Source: Pseudogymnoascus destructans
Taxonomy: Eukaryota; Ascomycota; Leotiomycetes; Thelebolales; Thelebolaceae
Assembly (NCBI RefSeq): GCF_001641265.1
Contig: NW_020167522.1
Location: forward strand, 62,001 to 126,000
DNA: 64,000 nucleotides
Reading direction: 5' to 3'
A program made the translations under genes and the position numbers. The notes beneath the pieces were generated by a model. It saw only the letters and a program-made list of their open reading frames with translations. It did not search any database and had not been told where the DNA came from. This document shows, in pieces, positions 1-13,100 of the stretch; positions within the stretch are counted from its first letter, which is position 1, and every line of letters begins with the position of its first letter.

Positions 1-1076
1 ATTGATCTCTCCAAGTTGAAGACTGGCGCTAAAGTCATCTTCGTTGGCAAAACTGTGTGTATATAACAAAACCTGAAGCGTCCGTTATACAGACTCTGAC
101 CATTGGCCCATTAGACTTTCGAGAAAACCCCAGTCAGTAGTTTTGACCCCATTACTATCGGGGGCACCAAATTTACCATCACCGGAGCAGCAGGCCATGT
201 CATTGATGGAAACGGACAAGCTTACTGGGATGGCCTGGGATCAAATGGAGGTGTTGCGGAGTAAGCTGTGGTACCCTCATCTCCAGAATATCAACTAGTC
301 CAACAGGCCCAACCACTTCGTCGTGGTCAAGAACACCGTTGACTCTGTCATCTCCAACCTAAACATCCAGAACTGGCCTGTCCACTGCTTCACCATCTCC
401 GGCGGCAGCGGCCTCACCCTTTCCAACATCAATCTAGACAACTCTGCCGGAAACGCGCCTAACTCCGCCAGTAACGGTCTGGCTGCCGCTCACAACTCGG
501 ACGGCTTCGACATATCCTCCACCAGAGGGCTGACGCTCGAAAACTCGGTCGTCAACAACCAGGATGACTGCGTCGCTGTGACTAGCGGCACTAACATCCT
601 CGTTACGGGTATGACCTGCATTGGCGGCCACGGACTCAGCATCGGTTCTATTGGAGCAAGAGCAACAACGTCGTCGACGGTGTTACGTTCTCCAACTCGA
701 TTATCTCCAACAGCGAGAACGGATGCCGCATCAAGACCAACTCCGGCACCACCGGCACTGTAAGCCTCCCAAACATTATATATACCCCCCAGTCTTACAG
801 ATATTAACATATCAATAGGTCAAGAACGTTGTATACAGCGGCATAACGCTCAAGGGAATCGCCAAGTACGGCATCGACGTGCAGCAGGACTACCTCAACG
901 GTGGCCCAACTGGTGTACCCACAAACGGCGTCGATATCTCTGGCATCACGTTCAAGAACGTCAAGGGCACCGTTGCCTCCAGCGCATACAACTACTACAT
1001 CCTCTGTATTATCCAAACTAAATTCTCCCCCCTTTTGGAAAAACAACAGCACCGATCAAGCGAAGTCAGCTGGTGA
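1..1076 (+). pseudogene. GH28 polygalacturonase, 5'-partial and broken
   Basis: Secreted pectin-degrading endopolygalacturonase family (right-handed beta-helix), cut by the window edge. Visible exons: 1-54, 115-260, 307-759 and 819-1076, with introns 55-114, 261-306 and 760-818 showing normal GT..AG ends. The family catalytic signature is present in order: NSDGFD, NNQDDC, GGHGLSIG and RIKT. Two lesions are seen. Near 654 one base is missing between SIG and SKSNN, so the frame shifts inside exon 3. After YYILC (about 1015) the sequence stops resembling the family, runs on for 20 unrelated codons and ends at 1076, losing the cysteine-rich C-terminus of roughly 60 residues. I therefore call it a pseudogene. 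A sequencing error could explain the one-base loss but not the missing C-terminus. Confidence 0.85.
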
Positions 1077-1243
1077 TATACGAATCGAGCGTAGACCGCC
1101 AGTCGACACATTCTCCATCGGTTCATCTATTCTTCTATCAATACCCGTGACTCGTTTATCCTGTATCGCCCATATCCATCATGTAAGATTCATAATTCCC
1201 CAGTTCGCCCAAGCGCCGCCAACAAAGGCCTACATACTTTTCA

Positions 1244-3910
1244 TCATGCCAAGTACGTGTAATTACCCTCATCTCTCTCAATATAATCCTTCTCAATAAG
1301 CCTGCTCACGTTAGTCATCCAGTCAACCCACGAAGAAAAGTCCAACTTACTTCTCAATATTCTTCTTAATCTCCCCCACCTCAACAGCGCCCCTCATCTT
1401 CGTCTGCTCAATCACCTCCGCCACGAGCCCCTGATGCGGCAACACCTTCCGGCTCTTCATGATCCGCACAATCGCCGCTTGTGTCTCATACTGCCTATCC
1501 AGCGCCACGCGCTCGTGGGTCTCCTTGTTCTCTGCCGTGGTCTCCTTGAGCTGGATCTGGTTAATCTTGATCCTAAACTTCGGGTCCGTGAACGCCAAGT
1601 TGACGGTAAACGTGTCTGTCTTTGCCACTTCTCGGCCCTTGGGGTGCTTCGTCAGGATCCGCACTTTGCCGCAGGCGAGAGACTGCATGGTGCGCGTGAG
1701 CTCGGCGTCAATGAGGCTGGTGCTAGCTTGAAGGGCGGTGTAGGAGAGTGCCTCGTCATCAGCAAGGTCGTTGAAGAGGACGAGGACAACGGCCTGGAAG
1801 CCGGACACTTGCAGCTCCTTGACACCTTTCTTGAAGTGACCTTTCACTATACTGTGCGCCAAGGAGTGCTTCCACGTCAACCTGCGCCCAGTATGCTTGT
1901 TCTTGTAATGGCGGTCAAATTTCTCTATGTGGCGCGCGACTTCGGCGGGGAGGTTAATGGCAATGTCCGGGTAGGTGGGCCAAGCTGCGGCCGAGAGGAC
2001 GCTGACTTGCAAGTCCATGGTCGTCTTGCTGGTGTTTCTCAAGGATTGCTTGTATGATATCATCTCATCCCGCGACAACTCTTGATCTTTGAACATCTGC
2101 TCTAGATTATGGGTAAAATTCGAGCCACATTCGCTTTTCAGTTTTGTGAGCATGTTCCGCTCAGCATCTTGACTCGCGCTCCTTGCCATTAACAGACGGC
2201 GGGCCAGGTCTTTCTTATAGAATGCCTCAAACACGTCTTTGCCTTCAATGAACCGAAAGAGCTCGAGGCCTTGTTCCAACTGCCGGTCAAGCTCGGCATC
2301 TTCATCGCCGGTGCTTGCCAAGCCCTGCTTTTCAGCATCCATCCGGTCCAATTCGTCTGATGCCAAGGATCGAGGAACAGCCTTGAGACCGCCACGTAGG
2401 AGTAAGTCGATGTATTTCGCAATGACCTCGCCGACCTTCGAGTTCCCCGTTCCCCAAACCGTCGCGCTCTTTCGGTCGTTGATAAAAGTGCTATAAGCCT
2501 CTCGCATGGAAAATTTGAAGATCTCGTCCTTGTTGAACGCGTCTCGGGTGATGAGGTCCAATGATCTCTTCAGTTCGAGTAGACGAACCACCATATCATC
2601 ACCCTTTCCTTGACCGCTGACAATCGCAGCTCCGGCTTTCTTTATATACTCTTCCCATGGTACCTTCAACTTATCCTGAATCTCGGAGCCCTTCAATAGG
2701 CCATATAACGACTTTAATGACTCGATATCGCGCGCTTCCAGTAACGTACCAACCGCGTGAACATCAAGTAGGAACTCGGAACGGTCTCTGATTAGGATAT
2801 CTTGCGCATCTGACAGCAATTCCCGTTTCGTTCCACTATCCAAGTTGTGTATGTCGCATCGCACCCCTTCTTTTTCTAATAACTTGACACACTGGGATAT
2901 CACATTTTTCAGATCAGCGTCGATCAGCGAAAATTTCGAGAAAAACTGCCGCGAATATTCGAGAAACTTTGGCTCAAAGCGTGCTTTATAAAGATTCGTA
3001 ATAAGCAACATCATTATGATATCCTTGAACAAAGGAGATTTGAACCACCTGGCCTGGTCTTGCCCTCCATGCTTTCTATCATTATTAATCATTTTGTTCG
3101 TTGCGTCGTAGACATGCCCATCAATAGGAGGGTTCTCCAGTATTACGGATCGGAATTGCTGGATGGACATATCGTTCAGTTGCGGATATTCCTTTGAATT
3201 GAGCAGAAATGAGCGATCAAGGAATCCAAAAATGGCTCTTATGCGCATCTGTTGCGCGTGTTAGTCCGGGCTATCCACAAGGAAATTTAAGGGTCACAAA
3301 CAGCCTTTGCATTCCAATCCTTCCACGCATCCAGCAGCGCCTCGAGGAATTGCAGCGGATCATTGCTGTTATCTGCCTTCTGGAGACTTCCCCGGACACT
3401 GGATGCAAGATAATCACTAGTTCGCTGGCGAAGCTCCTTATATAGACTTTCAGCTTGATTATTCCTGCAGATATCTTCCACATCACGATATAAACGTTCC
3501 AGCGGCTGTCGTGGTTGCTGATCCTCCAGTATCGTCGTAACGGCCTCCAGGACCTGGACCTGAACCTTTCTATAGTGCTCGCGAAGATCTGCAACCCGGC
3601 TTGGTCTCAGATTCTTGACCACCAGTTTCCTGACTCCTGTTTGCGGCTGGAATCCAACAGTTCGACGGAAATCAACATTGGAAGGAGCCATGAGGCCAAC
3701 TGTTTCCGACATCTTTCCTTTCGGATGCCCGGCAATTGTCGACTCGATAGTCCTCTGTCGTTTGACCTCGGACCATGAGCTTGGTTTATCTCCGCCTGGC
3801 ATGGATGCAGCCGTAGCTACTCCGGTTCTGAGAGTGTCTGCGATTCTTCGTTTTGCTGATACAGGGCGGTCGGAAGTACTGTCGGTAGAGATGCCCTCGG
3901 AAGGACGCAT
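1244..3910 (-). CDS. Cullin, CUL4/CulD type
   Basis: Scaffold of a cullin-RING ubiquitin ligase: the N-terminal repeats bind a DDB1-type adaptor and the C-terminus binds Rbx1 and NEDD8. Three exons, read 3910-3302, 3248-1351 and 1301-1244 (introns 3249-3301 and 1302-1350); total 2565 nt, 854 aa. The ATG at 3910 is followed by a basic disordered N-terminus, then the CUL4-like KLVVKNLR segment. The cullin-homology domain lies in the middle. The winged-helix end contains IVRIMKSRK, whose first lysine (about residue 801) is the expected neddylation site. The small last exon supplies LIEKDYIERD and the aromatic end that all cullins share, which confirms the final splice. Assignment to CUL4 rather than CUL1 or CUL3 rests on the N-terminal motif and is fairly secure. 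Confidence 0.92.
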
Positions 3911-4373
3911 CTACCTTACACCAGGTTGTCGTTGGGAGATATGGCGTTTGGAGGGGACTCTATCGCGTATATTGCCGTTTTCGGCGCTTAAAGACGGCGT
4001 ATCGATGTAGCAAATGTTTGTGTAATTGAGATTTGGAAGGAGTTCAACTGAAAGCAATATGAACGAGGTACCAGACGCGGTTGATGGACCTCTCTGGGTG
4101 AGCTCTGATGTCGAGACAAGGCTAGCCAGGCGATAACGATAAGTTAACCCCGACGCCACCATTTCAGCCTCCGTACTGTCAGGGGTCTTTTCAACCATAG
4201 GGCCAAACCAAAGTTTGCAGTCAAGCTTATGTGCACTCTACATATAAATTGTGTTGCATCACGCTTGGAAATGGTATTCTTTATTTTACATCCGTCTAAT
4301 GTGCCTTTCGCCGAAAGGCATGAAAATCCCTTTGCGACTCATTTCCAAAAAATATGCGACTCCTCGTTACGCG
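3911..4373. promoter_or_regulatory. Spacer: cullin upstream region and Nup192 3' flank
   Basis: 463 bases between the cullin start and the Nup192 stop, both genes on the minus strand. It must hold the cullin promoter and 5' UTR plus the Nup192 terminator. A 95-codon minus-strand open frame (4198-3911) abuts the cullin ATG but ends in stops and resembles nothing I know; I treat it as 5' leader. No TATA box or repeat stands out. Confidence 0.4.
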
Positions 4374-7300
4374 TTATGTGAAGGATTTAAAAGATTCATG
4401 GAGTGGCTTCACTTGGTCGTGACCCTTCTCAGCTGTCAGCAGTGCACTAAAAAGACGGTGCAGACCCGCTGCTCCCATATATATATGCGGGGTGAGTGCC
4501 CTTACATCAAGAAAGCCGCTCATCGAAATGAGGAGCATATACGCGTCGGATAGTTCGTCGACAATTTCATCAAGCTCATTGTCTACCACAGCGCTAATAC
4601 GAGCAGACCGTTTGAAAACTGACAGCATCCAAAGTCGATTCTCGGAGACGAATTTCTTTGCTTGTGCCAGAGTTTGCTCATTTTGAGGCCCACGGCTCAC
4701 CACACAGCAATTGACCACGCGCATCAATGCAAGGAGCAGCCCATAATGCTTCTTAATCGCGTCAACGTCGGCAATGTCTAGATAAGTTAGGATATAGCCT
4801 CTGGCCAAGGGAGGTAATGACGTACCAAGTCCAATATCTGGATCAGTAGAGAATACGCCAGAGTCTCTAATTATCTGGAAGAGCCCAGCACCAAGAACGG
4901 CGGTGGCTCCTGACCTAGTTTGAGAGACTTGAACGAGCAAAGCAAGCTTCGCATTCACATATGACAAATACATGTCAATTTCTGCCTGGGTTAGCCTTGT
5001 TATTTGTGCTTTTGAGTGTCAGTCTTACCATCAGTCCGAAGATCTTGCATCTCATCCAGTACATTTTGGAGAGAATCCACCAGAAGGCCTATAAAATTGA
5101 TGCGAGACAAGGTAGTATTGATGTAGCTTGAATCTTCTTTTCTTGCCAATTGAACAATTTGCCCGAGTAGCAATAGGGCAGAAATTCTGCAAGTATTCTC
5201 ACCAGCATATGCATCATCACAGATTATAGCTACCAGAGATTCACCCGAACCCTTGATAGTTTGAGTAATATATTGGCGGCCTGTGGTCAGCCCCCGCGGC
5301 ATATCTGACATGCCAACCAGATATTTGTAGCATATTGTGTAAAGTGTTTCTCGGAAATGGCTGTCGCTGATCGGTGATTGGATGGCTTTGAGAGACGCAC
5401 TGAATAGCTGGCTCAGCCTCTCATTTGCTAGACAGGCCACGTCGTCATTCCGGAATGGCTCAGACGTGAAGTCGATATTGAAGAGAAGGAATTTTGCAAG
5501 GGTTGCAAGCTTTTGTGACGCTTCAATATTCACGCTGCTATGCCTTTCCAATTTTGACTGGACAACGAGAACTGCTTCGAGTATTGCCCTCAGCTTGTTT
5601 GTGTCCTCGAGGTCGCCCATTGTTACTGTCATCAACACGACTTGAGTCCAACCCTCCAATGTCTCCAGCCAAGTTGCGTGCAGGCGACTTATGTTGCTCT
5701 GGGAAGCCATAAACCGCAACAGGTTAAGTGCCTCGGCTTCAAAAATGGCCTCGTCTTCGGGTTTCCGTAAATAGCCCGCAACTTTCAGCTCGCTTCGCCT
5801 CAGCACCAAGAGTGCCTCAACCCTCTTAATGTCGTAAACATGCGGTTCCCCGGGGTTGCCCGTGAGGCAGACGCTGAAATTAAGGTCCTTGAAGTAGGGG
5901 GAAATTGGAAAAGTTTCGGCAGCCGGATCCACCACCATAAAATCGAACATATCAAATATCGTATAGTTTTGGATTTCAGTTCCATCTTCGATGGTAGTCC
6001 TCCCAAGAAGCGTGTTCGATATCTGTTGCCTCACGGAAGTCGAGCCATCTTTAGATACTCGGCGAAGCTCTGATGCGACGTATTGAAACAGCATGGACCT
6101 TTGGCTCAGATAATCGTTGATATCGTTTTGCGACTCGATAACTCCAAAGTAGGTCTCACTCGGTAAACCTAGGCCAGATATAGTTTGTGGGCCAATGATG
6201 ACTTCGCTGGTCCATAGGTGAGTGAAAAAGTTGTGGCTTCGAAGCTCCACCATCACCACTTGTGAGGATATGGGCGACCTCCACAAGGTTCGCATAACCT
6301 GTAGCGCCTTGCTCTTGAGGCGCGTAAGCCATGGAGCTATGACATTTTGCTCTGTTTGGACAGGGCATTGAATGGCCAGTTTCATTATAGAATGGAATAG
6401 AGATGCATCGCGGGCAAAAGGGCTATCAGGAAGAACTTCGAGGCTTTCCGATTCGCATCTAAAACCCAAGAGCAAGTGCGCAATCGACGGTCTGTTTGGC
6501 ATAGCTTGAAGGCAAGCGTTCACAAAATCAAGTATGTGAATTTTGATATTATATGCCGGCGATTCAGATGCTTCTTCCATGTCAATGTTAGATTCGAATT
6601 CGCTGATGAGAGACCTGGCAATTCGCTCGGAATCGTTCCCCATCTCAAGTGCAGCAATTGCTTTGTTTCTGTCTCGACGTCCACCAATATTTGAAACGGG
6701 AGGAGATATTAGCTTAGGAGAAGTAGAAAATCTTTGAAGCAGTTTTAACGACGCAACGGCGAGTTCCGAATGCCCAGAGCCGCAATACAGGCCGAGATCG
6801 ACAATGACGGGAAGATGGCTTAATACTCCATCGTCGAATGACGCGTAGGCAGCATTAGCAACGGGTGGCCGAGCATGCGTAGCTTGCTGTCTGTTTAATG
6901 GTCTTATAATATCCAAGTATGTTGGTTGCAAGTCCATTATAAGAGTTATCACATGGATTGCAGCTAGGATGCTCAACACCAAAGGCGATGATGGAGCGGC
7001 ATTCCCCACGGCGGAGATCTCTTCGTGAACAGATTCGAACAGCGCATCCATTACTTTCTCATTGAACATCCACTCCATAGTCCTTGAGAACGGATGAAGG
7101 CGAACGTATGTATCCAGATCGGAGGCCCTGATAGCACTGTCGACAGACACATTAGATTGATTGGCGAAGACGACAAGGTCCTCGTTGAAAGTGCTCAGGC
7201 ATGTCGAGATGAAGTCAAGGCACGTCAGCGATAAGAGTCTCTGTTGAGGCTGGCTAATAATCTCCGCCGCCCGGGATTTGCGCACAAAAATCTGCCCCAC

Positions 7301-9721
7301 AACGAAATCGATATAAGTATCAATGCCAGGCATCCGTTTCGAAGAACCAAGATTTTCCGGGAAAGGGAGATCATCGTTCAATCCCATGGATGGTTCCGCG
7401 GGTGTTAGAAGGGCGGTAAGGAACTGAATGAAGGAATTTGGTTCTTCGAAACCAGTACTAATCTCTTCAAAAATCCCATTAGTGATCGATGCTGATGTTG
7501 ACATTGTTAGTGGTACTTTGGGCATCGTTGAGTGTCCGCCAGAAATCCACTGATCCAGGGACATCCAAGTCATATCGTTGATCTCCTTAGATTTTTGGCT
7601 GAGCAGCGACCGTAGGGTAGTAAAAGCGCACGCTCGAAGACGAGATTCTATGCGGCTGCTTGCCAGTTCGTAAAGTAAACCTGTCAGATGAAATGACGGG
7701 TGCTTAAGAATGAAAGTCCTCGCCTCTTCACTTCCAGTGCATAGACGAGTGATCAGGCGTAAGTAACTCTCCAGCATCAGTGTCTCTTCCGGTTCGGACT
7801 CGACCTCATTGGCACCAGGTTTTCCGGCACGGTACGATGTAGACTGGTGGGGCGCAGGCTGGTTGCGTAGTTTTGAGGTATAGTGTGTGAGATCAGTGAA
7901 TATTTGGCTCCACGTAAGAGATTGGCTGCGCCGTAATTTACCAGACGCAGTTGTGCTTTCTTCGAGTAGGAATCTATGCGAAGCAGTCGCACACTCGTCA
8001 TCTTCAGATATTGCCTGAAGCATTTCACAAAACGCGCTCAATAGTGGTGTCGAAGCTCTACACGATGCCCATTGGAGGAAGCCAGCGAGGTTGCTGTCTG
8101 GATCCGACCAAAACGCCAAAGCGGCATCAGGCCGTTGTTCAAAAGCATATGAAATAATAACCAAGAACCGTTCGAGGTCAAGGTCATGCTCGTAGGTAAG
8201 GCTCAACTGCCTCTGTTCTTGCTCTTCCGTCCTCAACTTGCGCAAAGGGTCGGGCATATTAGTGATAAATGCATCTATAAAGGCCTCCAACTGCTCCTTC
8301 AATGTCAGCTGGAAAAACTCTGAGAACGGCACTGAGTCTTGAAGCATTGGAGGAACTTTATTTTGCAGCCAGCGCCGCAAGCCCTGTCGTGCAGGGTCCT
8401 GCCAGTCACCAGATTTAACATCGGCACCAAGAGACAAAAGGAACTCGAATGCTCCGTCTTTAAGAAACCCTGCAAATTGTTCTGATCTTATCCGTTTCTC
8501 TGCACATGATTAGCACAAATTAAGCAGCCACTAAGGGGTTCTGGGCTTACCGTCTTCCAGATTGACCCCCACGGCCGGAGAGTTGCCTTGGTTGTCGAGA
8601 TACCATCCACTATACTCTCCCAGCCAGAGGACAGAAACTCCAGCGTAAACATATTGTAACGTCCAATTATTCTTATCTTTATTTTCAAGAATCATCCGAT
8701 TAAGATTGCGAGCCTGCTGGAGCGAGCCAGAACCTTCGGGCGATCCAAACGTGGAGATGAAAGCAGCCGTTGCTGGGAAGTAGTGGACTGCCATAATTTG
8801 TTAGATTTCATCAAACGAGAAGATGATCATATTCTATCATACCTAGGAGGTTGTCAAATCTGTCGGTTTGCCTAAGCACACCAAGAACACTCTCAAAGTT
8901 CTCCGCTGAAGAGTATCTTGCTTTCACGAGACAATAAACTATAGAGCCCAAAGATTCGTGCTGTTGTATAAGACTCACTCTCTGGTACTCAATGGTCTCA
9001 GAGAACTCATCCGTTTGGCCCTGGTATAGAACATTGGCGCTGTTTACTCTGTCGGCAAGATCCTGCAGCCATGTCTTGATGTCTGCCATGCTCTGCAAGC
9101 ACTTCTTGACAAAGCTAGGCCCATTTTCTGCTTTATTATCCGTTTGAAGTACAAGCCCAACAGCTGTCTGAAAAGTACTCTTGATATTCTCTTGGACTTC
9201 AAGCTCGTCTGAATTTGAATCGGAATCGGAATCGGTATTTGCCGACGACAATTGTAGAACGAGTCGAAAGCAATCCAAAAGGTACTTCCGGGTTTGGTGA
9301 AATCTGATTATAGAGCATTCTAAGACGGAACGGCCAAGCACGTCCGCGTCCTCCTGCGATGCAAAGAATATTCGTGCGGCATCGAGTTCGTCCAGGTTGA
9401 CAGCATCTGCAAGCATCAACGCCCCTTGCTTAAAGTCATCGTTGATAGAGTATTCTTCGTCTTGTATCTGGATTCTTCCTATGGACACCGAGTTAGATCT
9501 GTTAGGCTTCAACCGCAACCGGAATATCTGTGCATACCAGAATCCAAGCTCTTTCTGCTCTGTTCATTGCGTGGAGCTTTATCTAGGAGCCGTCGAAATT
9601 CGTCGAGCCTAGTTTCCAATTGAACCCACAGCCGGTCGATGTTGGGAAGGCGTTGCTCTGCCTGAGCTACCAGATCCCTGTGAAGAAGCTCCAGCCCTTC
9701 GAGGTCAGTAAGCCCGGCCAT
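4374..9721 (-). CDS. nup192: Nucleoporin Nup192 (Nup205 homologue)
   Basis: Large inner-ring scaffold nucleoporin of the nuclear pore complex, an alpha-helical solenoid that binds Nic96/Nup53-type linkers. Five exons, read 9721-9538, 9478-8843, 8787-8551, 8499-5029 and 4981-4374; introns are 47-59 nt. Coding length is 5136 nt, 1711 aa, close to other fungal Nup192 proteins. The N-terminus (LEGLELLHRDLV, then DEEYSINDDFKQGAL and LGRSVLECSIIRFHQTRKYL) is the recognisable family signature. The joins restore LLVHYFPATAAFIS and AEKRIRSEQ-like continuity. No frame breaks. It is divergent from tel1 with a 472-bp shared upstream region. Confidence 0.93.
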
Positions 9722-10193
9722 TGCATGCGATACTCCGATTGCAAGTTTATTATATGGCGCCCAAGCATATAAAAATAGTCCAGCCGCCCTGAGATGCGAA
9801 TGAAATCATTTGGTGCCACAGAAATGGTGGTTGGTTGGCTGGTAGAGTAGAGGCCCCTGTCAAGTTGGAGAATCTGGCAGAAATCGGTGTACGCGACGTT
9901 GATACTGTTTATCGCGCCAAGCCGATTTGCGGGGGTAAAGCTTTGGGGAGCGACAGCCTCGCCGACCAAGCTCCGCAAACAAATGCGCTGACTGATGACC
10001 TTGTCCCCTCCAGTCTCCTAAACTTTCTACCCTTTACCTGTGAACAATTTGATCAATTCTTGCCAATAAAGTAAAGCACCTCGATGAAGGCCTGTCAGTG
10101 TTGATGCCAACAGTCTCTCTCGATGGTGTAGCAACGTCCACTTTTCAAACAATGTTCAATCAGCGTTGAAGTCACAAAAGATCCGCTGTAAAG
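9722..10193. promoter_or_regulatory. Divergent promoter region nup192 / tel1
   Basis: 472 bases between the nup192 ATG (minus) and the tel1 ATG (plus), so promoters for both must lie here. Open frames in it (for example minus 9978-9667) are unrelated to either protein. I see no obvious TATA box or repeated operator. Confidence 0.5.
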
Positions 10194-13100
10194 ATGGTGT
10201 CAGGCAATGGGGAGATCAGGATTGATGAGGCTCTGCATACTATGAATTCTGGTGGTGTGAGGAATCGAACAGACGGTGTCACAGGTACGTCAGTTTTTGT
10301 GTCTAATTATGTACTCTGCTGACTATCCAGGTCTAATAACGATTTTTAAGCACAATCGACAAACATCCTCTCTGTATGGAACACATCAACTCTGGCGCCT
10401 ATAGTTTTAAGGGCTAATATATGCTATAGGGAAGTCCTGAAAGATGGAGCCTACCACACGATCTATGAAGCGCTATTCAAGGTTGCCACTGAAGAGAAGC
10501 GATTGTACCTATCAGCCAAGAATGACAAGGCTCGAACAAAGGCAGAGAAAACACTTTCGAGTTGCTCTGAGGCTCTACGAATTACCATAAAAGCAGGGGC
10601 CGAGAAACTGAAGCCTAGGACGGTTATAGCAGTTATCGAGCACATTACTCAGCTTCTCCCTGTTGCATCGGGAGAATATTGCCTCGCCTTTAGCCAACAG
10701 TACCTTAAAGTCTTGAACATACTGCTGGGACACGAGGCCCATGTTGAGTTACTTGACCAGGGTGATTGGCTTGCCACAGTTGAATTTTGCCTCGACGGTA
10801 TTGAGCAATATGAGAGCAGCACTAGAGCAGCATCCATACCTCATGGAAACTCGATTACTGTCCCATTGTCGACCGCATCTTCAGTTTACACATCAAGATC
10901 GAGGTCATCAGTTAAGTCCGTGTCGGGTGAGGCACATCTTTCCTCTATCAAAAAGCGAAATTCCGAAGAGCTCATGGAATGTCTGTTGTCTCTCGTTTCT
11001 GCCCCCAATGCTGCAGTTTCTGAGAGAACCGAGCACATTCTAAAGGCCATTGTACACTTTTTAAATTCTCAGGGCAATGTCGTGAGCTCCTTTCATCAGA
11101 TTGCATTTGCCGCCCTCAATGCTGTGCTCTCTGTCACGGGTGCAGATGAAATTTCTCTGGCAGAGTCAGTGGTTTGTTCTGTCGTGCCCTGTATCAGCCG
11201 TTTGTGGTCTTCTAAGACAGCAGCAAATGATGAAATGCTTAATACAGCAAAGGACGAAATGGCAATAACGATACTGTTGCTTCGACTGCATCTAGAAAAG
11301 CTAGTTTCCGATCCTCTAGGTGATGATAGCCTGGGAAATATATTGAAAGACTTGCGAGACAGTTTAGCCAATGACTACGAAAAGCGTGCTGAAAGAGACC
11401 AGCTTCAGCTGGATGATATGGATTTTTCAATTGATCCAAGTGAAAATCGAATTTCCAGCTCGTTAAGTTGTGGATATCTGCGCCTCAGACAGCAAGCACC
11501 CCGTGCCGAAAGGAAATGGGCAGTGGTTCAAGTTCTCGCCATACTAGATAGACTTCTCCACGGGGCACCCTTAAGATCGAACCCCGTAGCTACTGACGAT
11601 AATGAGAGTCCCGAAGGTGCCAGTCACCCGCGAAAACGCCGGCGTATCACTGAGCGTTTTGATGCTCTCGCCGACGAAATAAGGCTCGGCGACTCTGGCG
11701 TACAGCTGGTGGCCCTCCAGACTCTATCCTTTGCTCTACCACCTAGTCAAGTCTCTCAGAATACCTTGGCAGGCATTCTTGCTACATTAGCATCGTTGGT
11801 TCTCGATAGAAACATTAATATTAGCTGCTGGGCAATATTATGCATATCCAGGTAAGCTTGTTTCCTTCAGGCCTGGTAACATTTCTGACGGCCCCTAGTT
11901 GTGCCCGCCAAAGCGCTGCAGAGTCTAGCACTGCTAGCTTCAGCTGGAAACAGCTATGGCACACAGTCAGTAGATTGGTCACAAGCCGAGCCCTGTGTCG
12001 ACCAGCGTGCTACTTACTGCATACTATTCTTGCAAAGAAACTTGTCGAATACAACGACGTGGTTGAATGGGCCACATCTATGCTGACAATGACCGAAATA
12101 AGTGCCCCTGCATCAATCTGCGATTCAAGCTTAGCCTTGATGGCCCATTTGGTCCACATGAGGAATATGGAGGGATCAGGAGGAGGCGTAAACCCAAGCC
12201 AAAATGTTGTGCGATGGTTGTTCTCGAAGTGGAATCCAGGTACAGTTTTATCTATTAAATCTGCTATGACTTACTAAATAATTACAGCTGAAAAGGCTTT
12301 CGCGACTCGTACTTCCATCGACATATACCCTGTCGATGTTTCCAACCTTCTCAGAACTATCTTTGATCTTCCTGGGCTCGCATTATTTGCGAATGGTAAC
12401 CAGCCCGGTGGAGTGATTAGCCAAGCTTGGCTTCGCCACCGTCAGAATGAGAAGACCTTGCGATTATTGTTACTTTTAGATGACGAACCTAGGACCTCAA
12501 CGGAATGCTCCAGATGCGCACCGACGTTCCGACTTTACCAATGTGCACAGTCTAGCGATGCCCAGTTGCATGGTAATCCCATGAAGCGGCTTATCTCTGA
12601 CTTGCTCCTACCCAAGTTAGATGTGTTAGCTCAAGGATGGGGAGAGCAAGAGGCTTCAGAAACGATCGAGATTTCATCGGATTCTATGCACTCTACTTTG
12701 TCTGCATGCATTACCACATGCCTCATATTACCAATACTGGAAAATGCAGGTTCATCGTACATGCTTGATGATATCAAGCGCATCCTCGAACGTCTCGAAA
12801 CTATCATCACATCTGTAAATTCCCAGGTGGGTGTTAACAGGGTGGTCGTCGAAGCCATGCTGCAGGCCATCCGGCCATATCTTCCCGCAATTGGCTCCGA
12901 AGAGATTTGTCACATATACAAGACACTCCCACGGCTAGGAAACTTCATTGTATCATTTGCAGAAATATTTAAACTTTACAAGTGCCAGAAGGAAGATGGT
13001 TTTGCCGCCGATGATATGGAACTGGATGATGTTTTTGACACCCAACAAGGCTGGACAAGATCTAAGAGATCCCAGAATGTCATTGAGCGTCGAGAAATGG

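Noticed and set aside
640..670. An intron explaining the frame change in the polygalacturonase
   Set aside because: No GT..AG pair around 654; the flanking family text is continuous except for one missing base.
3911..4198. 95-codon gene upstream of the cullin
   Set aside because: Abuts the cullin ATG, has no family resemblance and is best read as the leader.
9667..9978. 103-codon frame overlapping the nup192 start
   Set aside because: Different frame from the conserved Nup192 N-terminus and lies in the promoter region.
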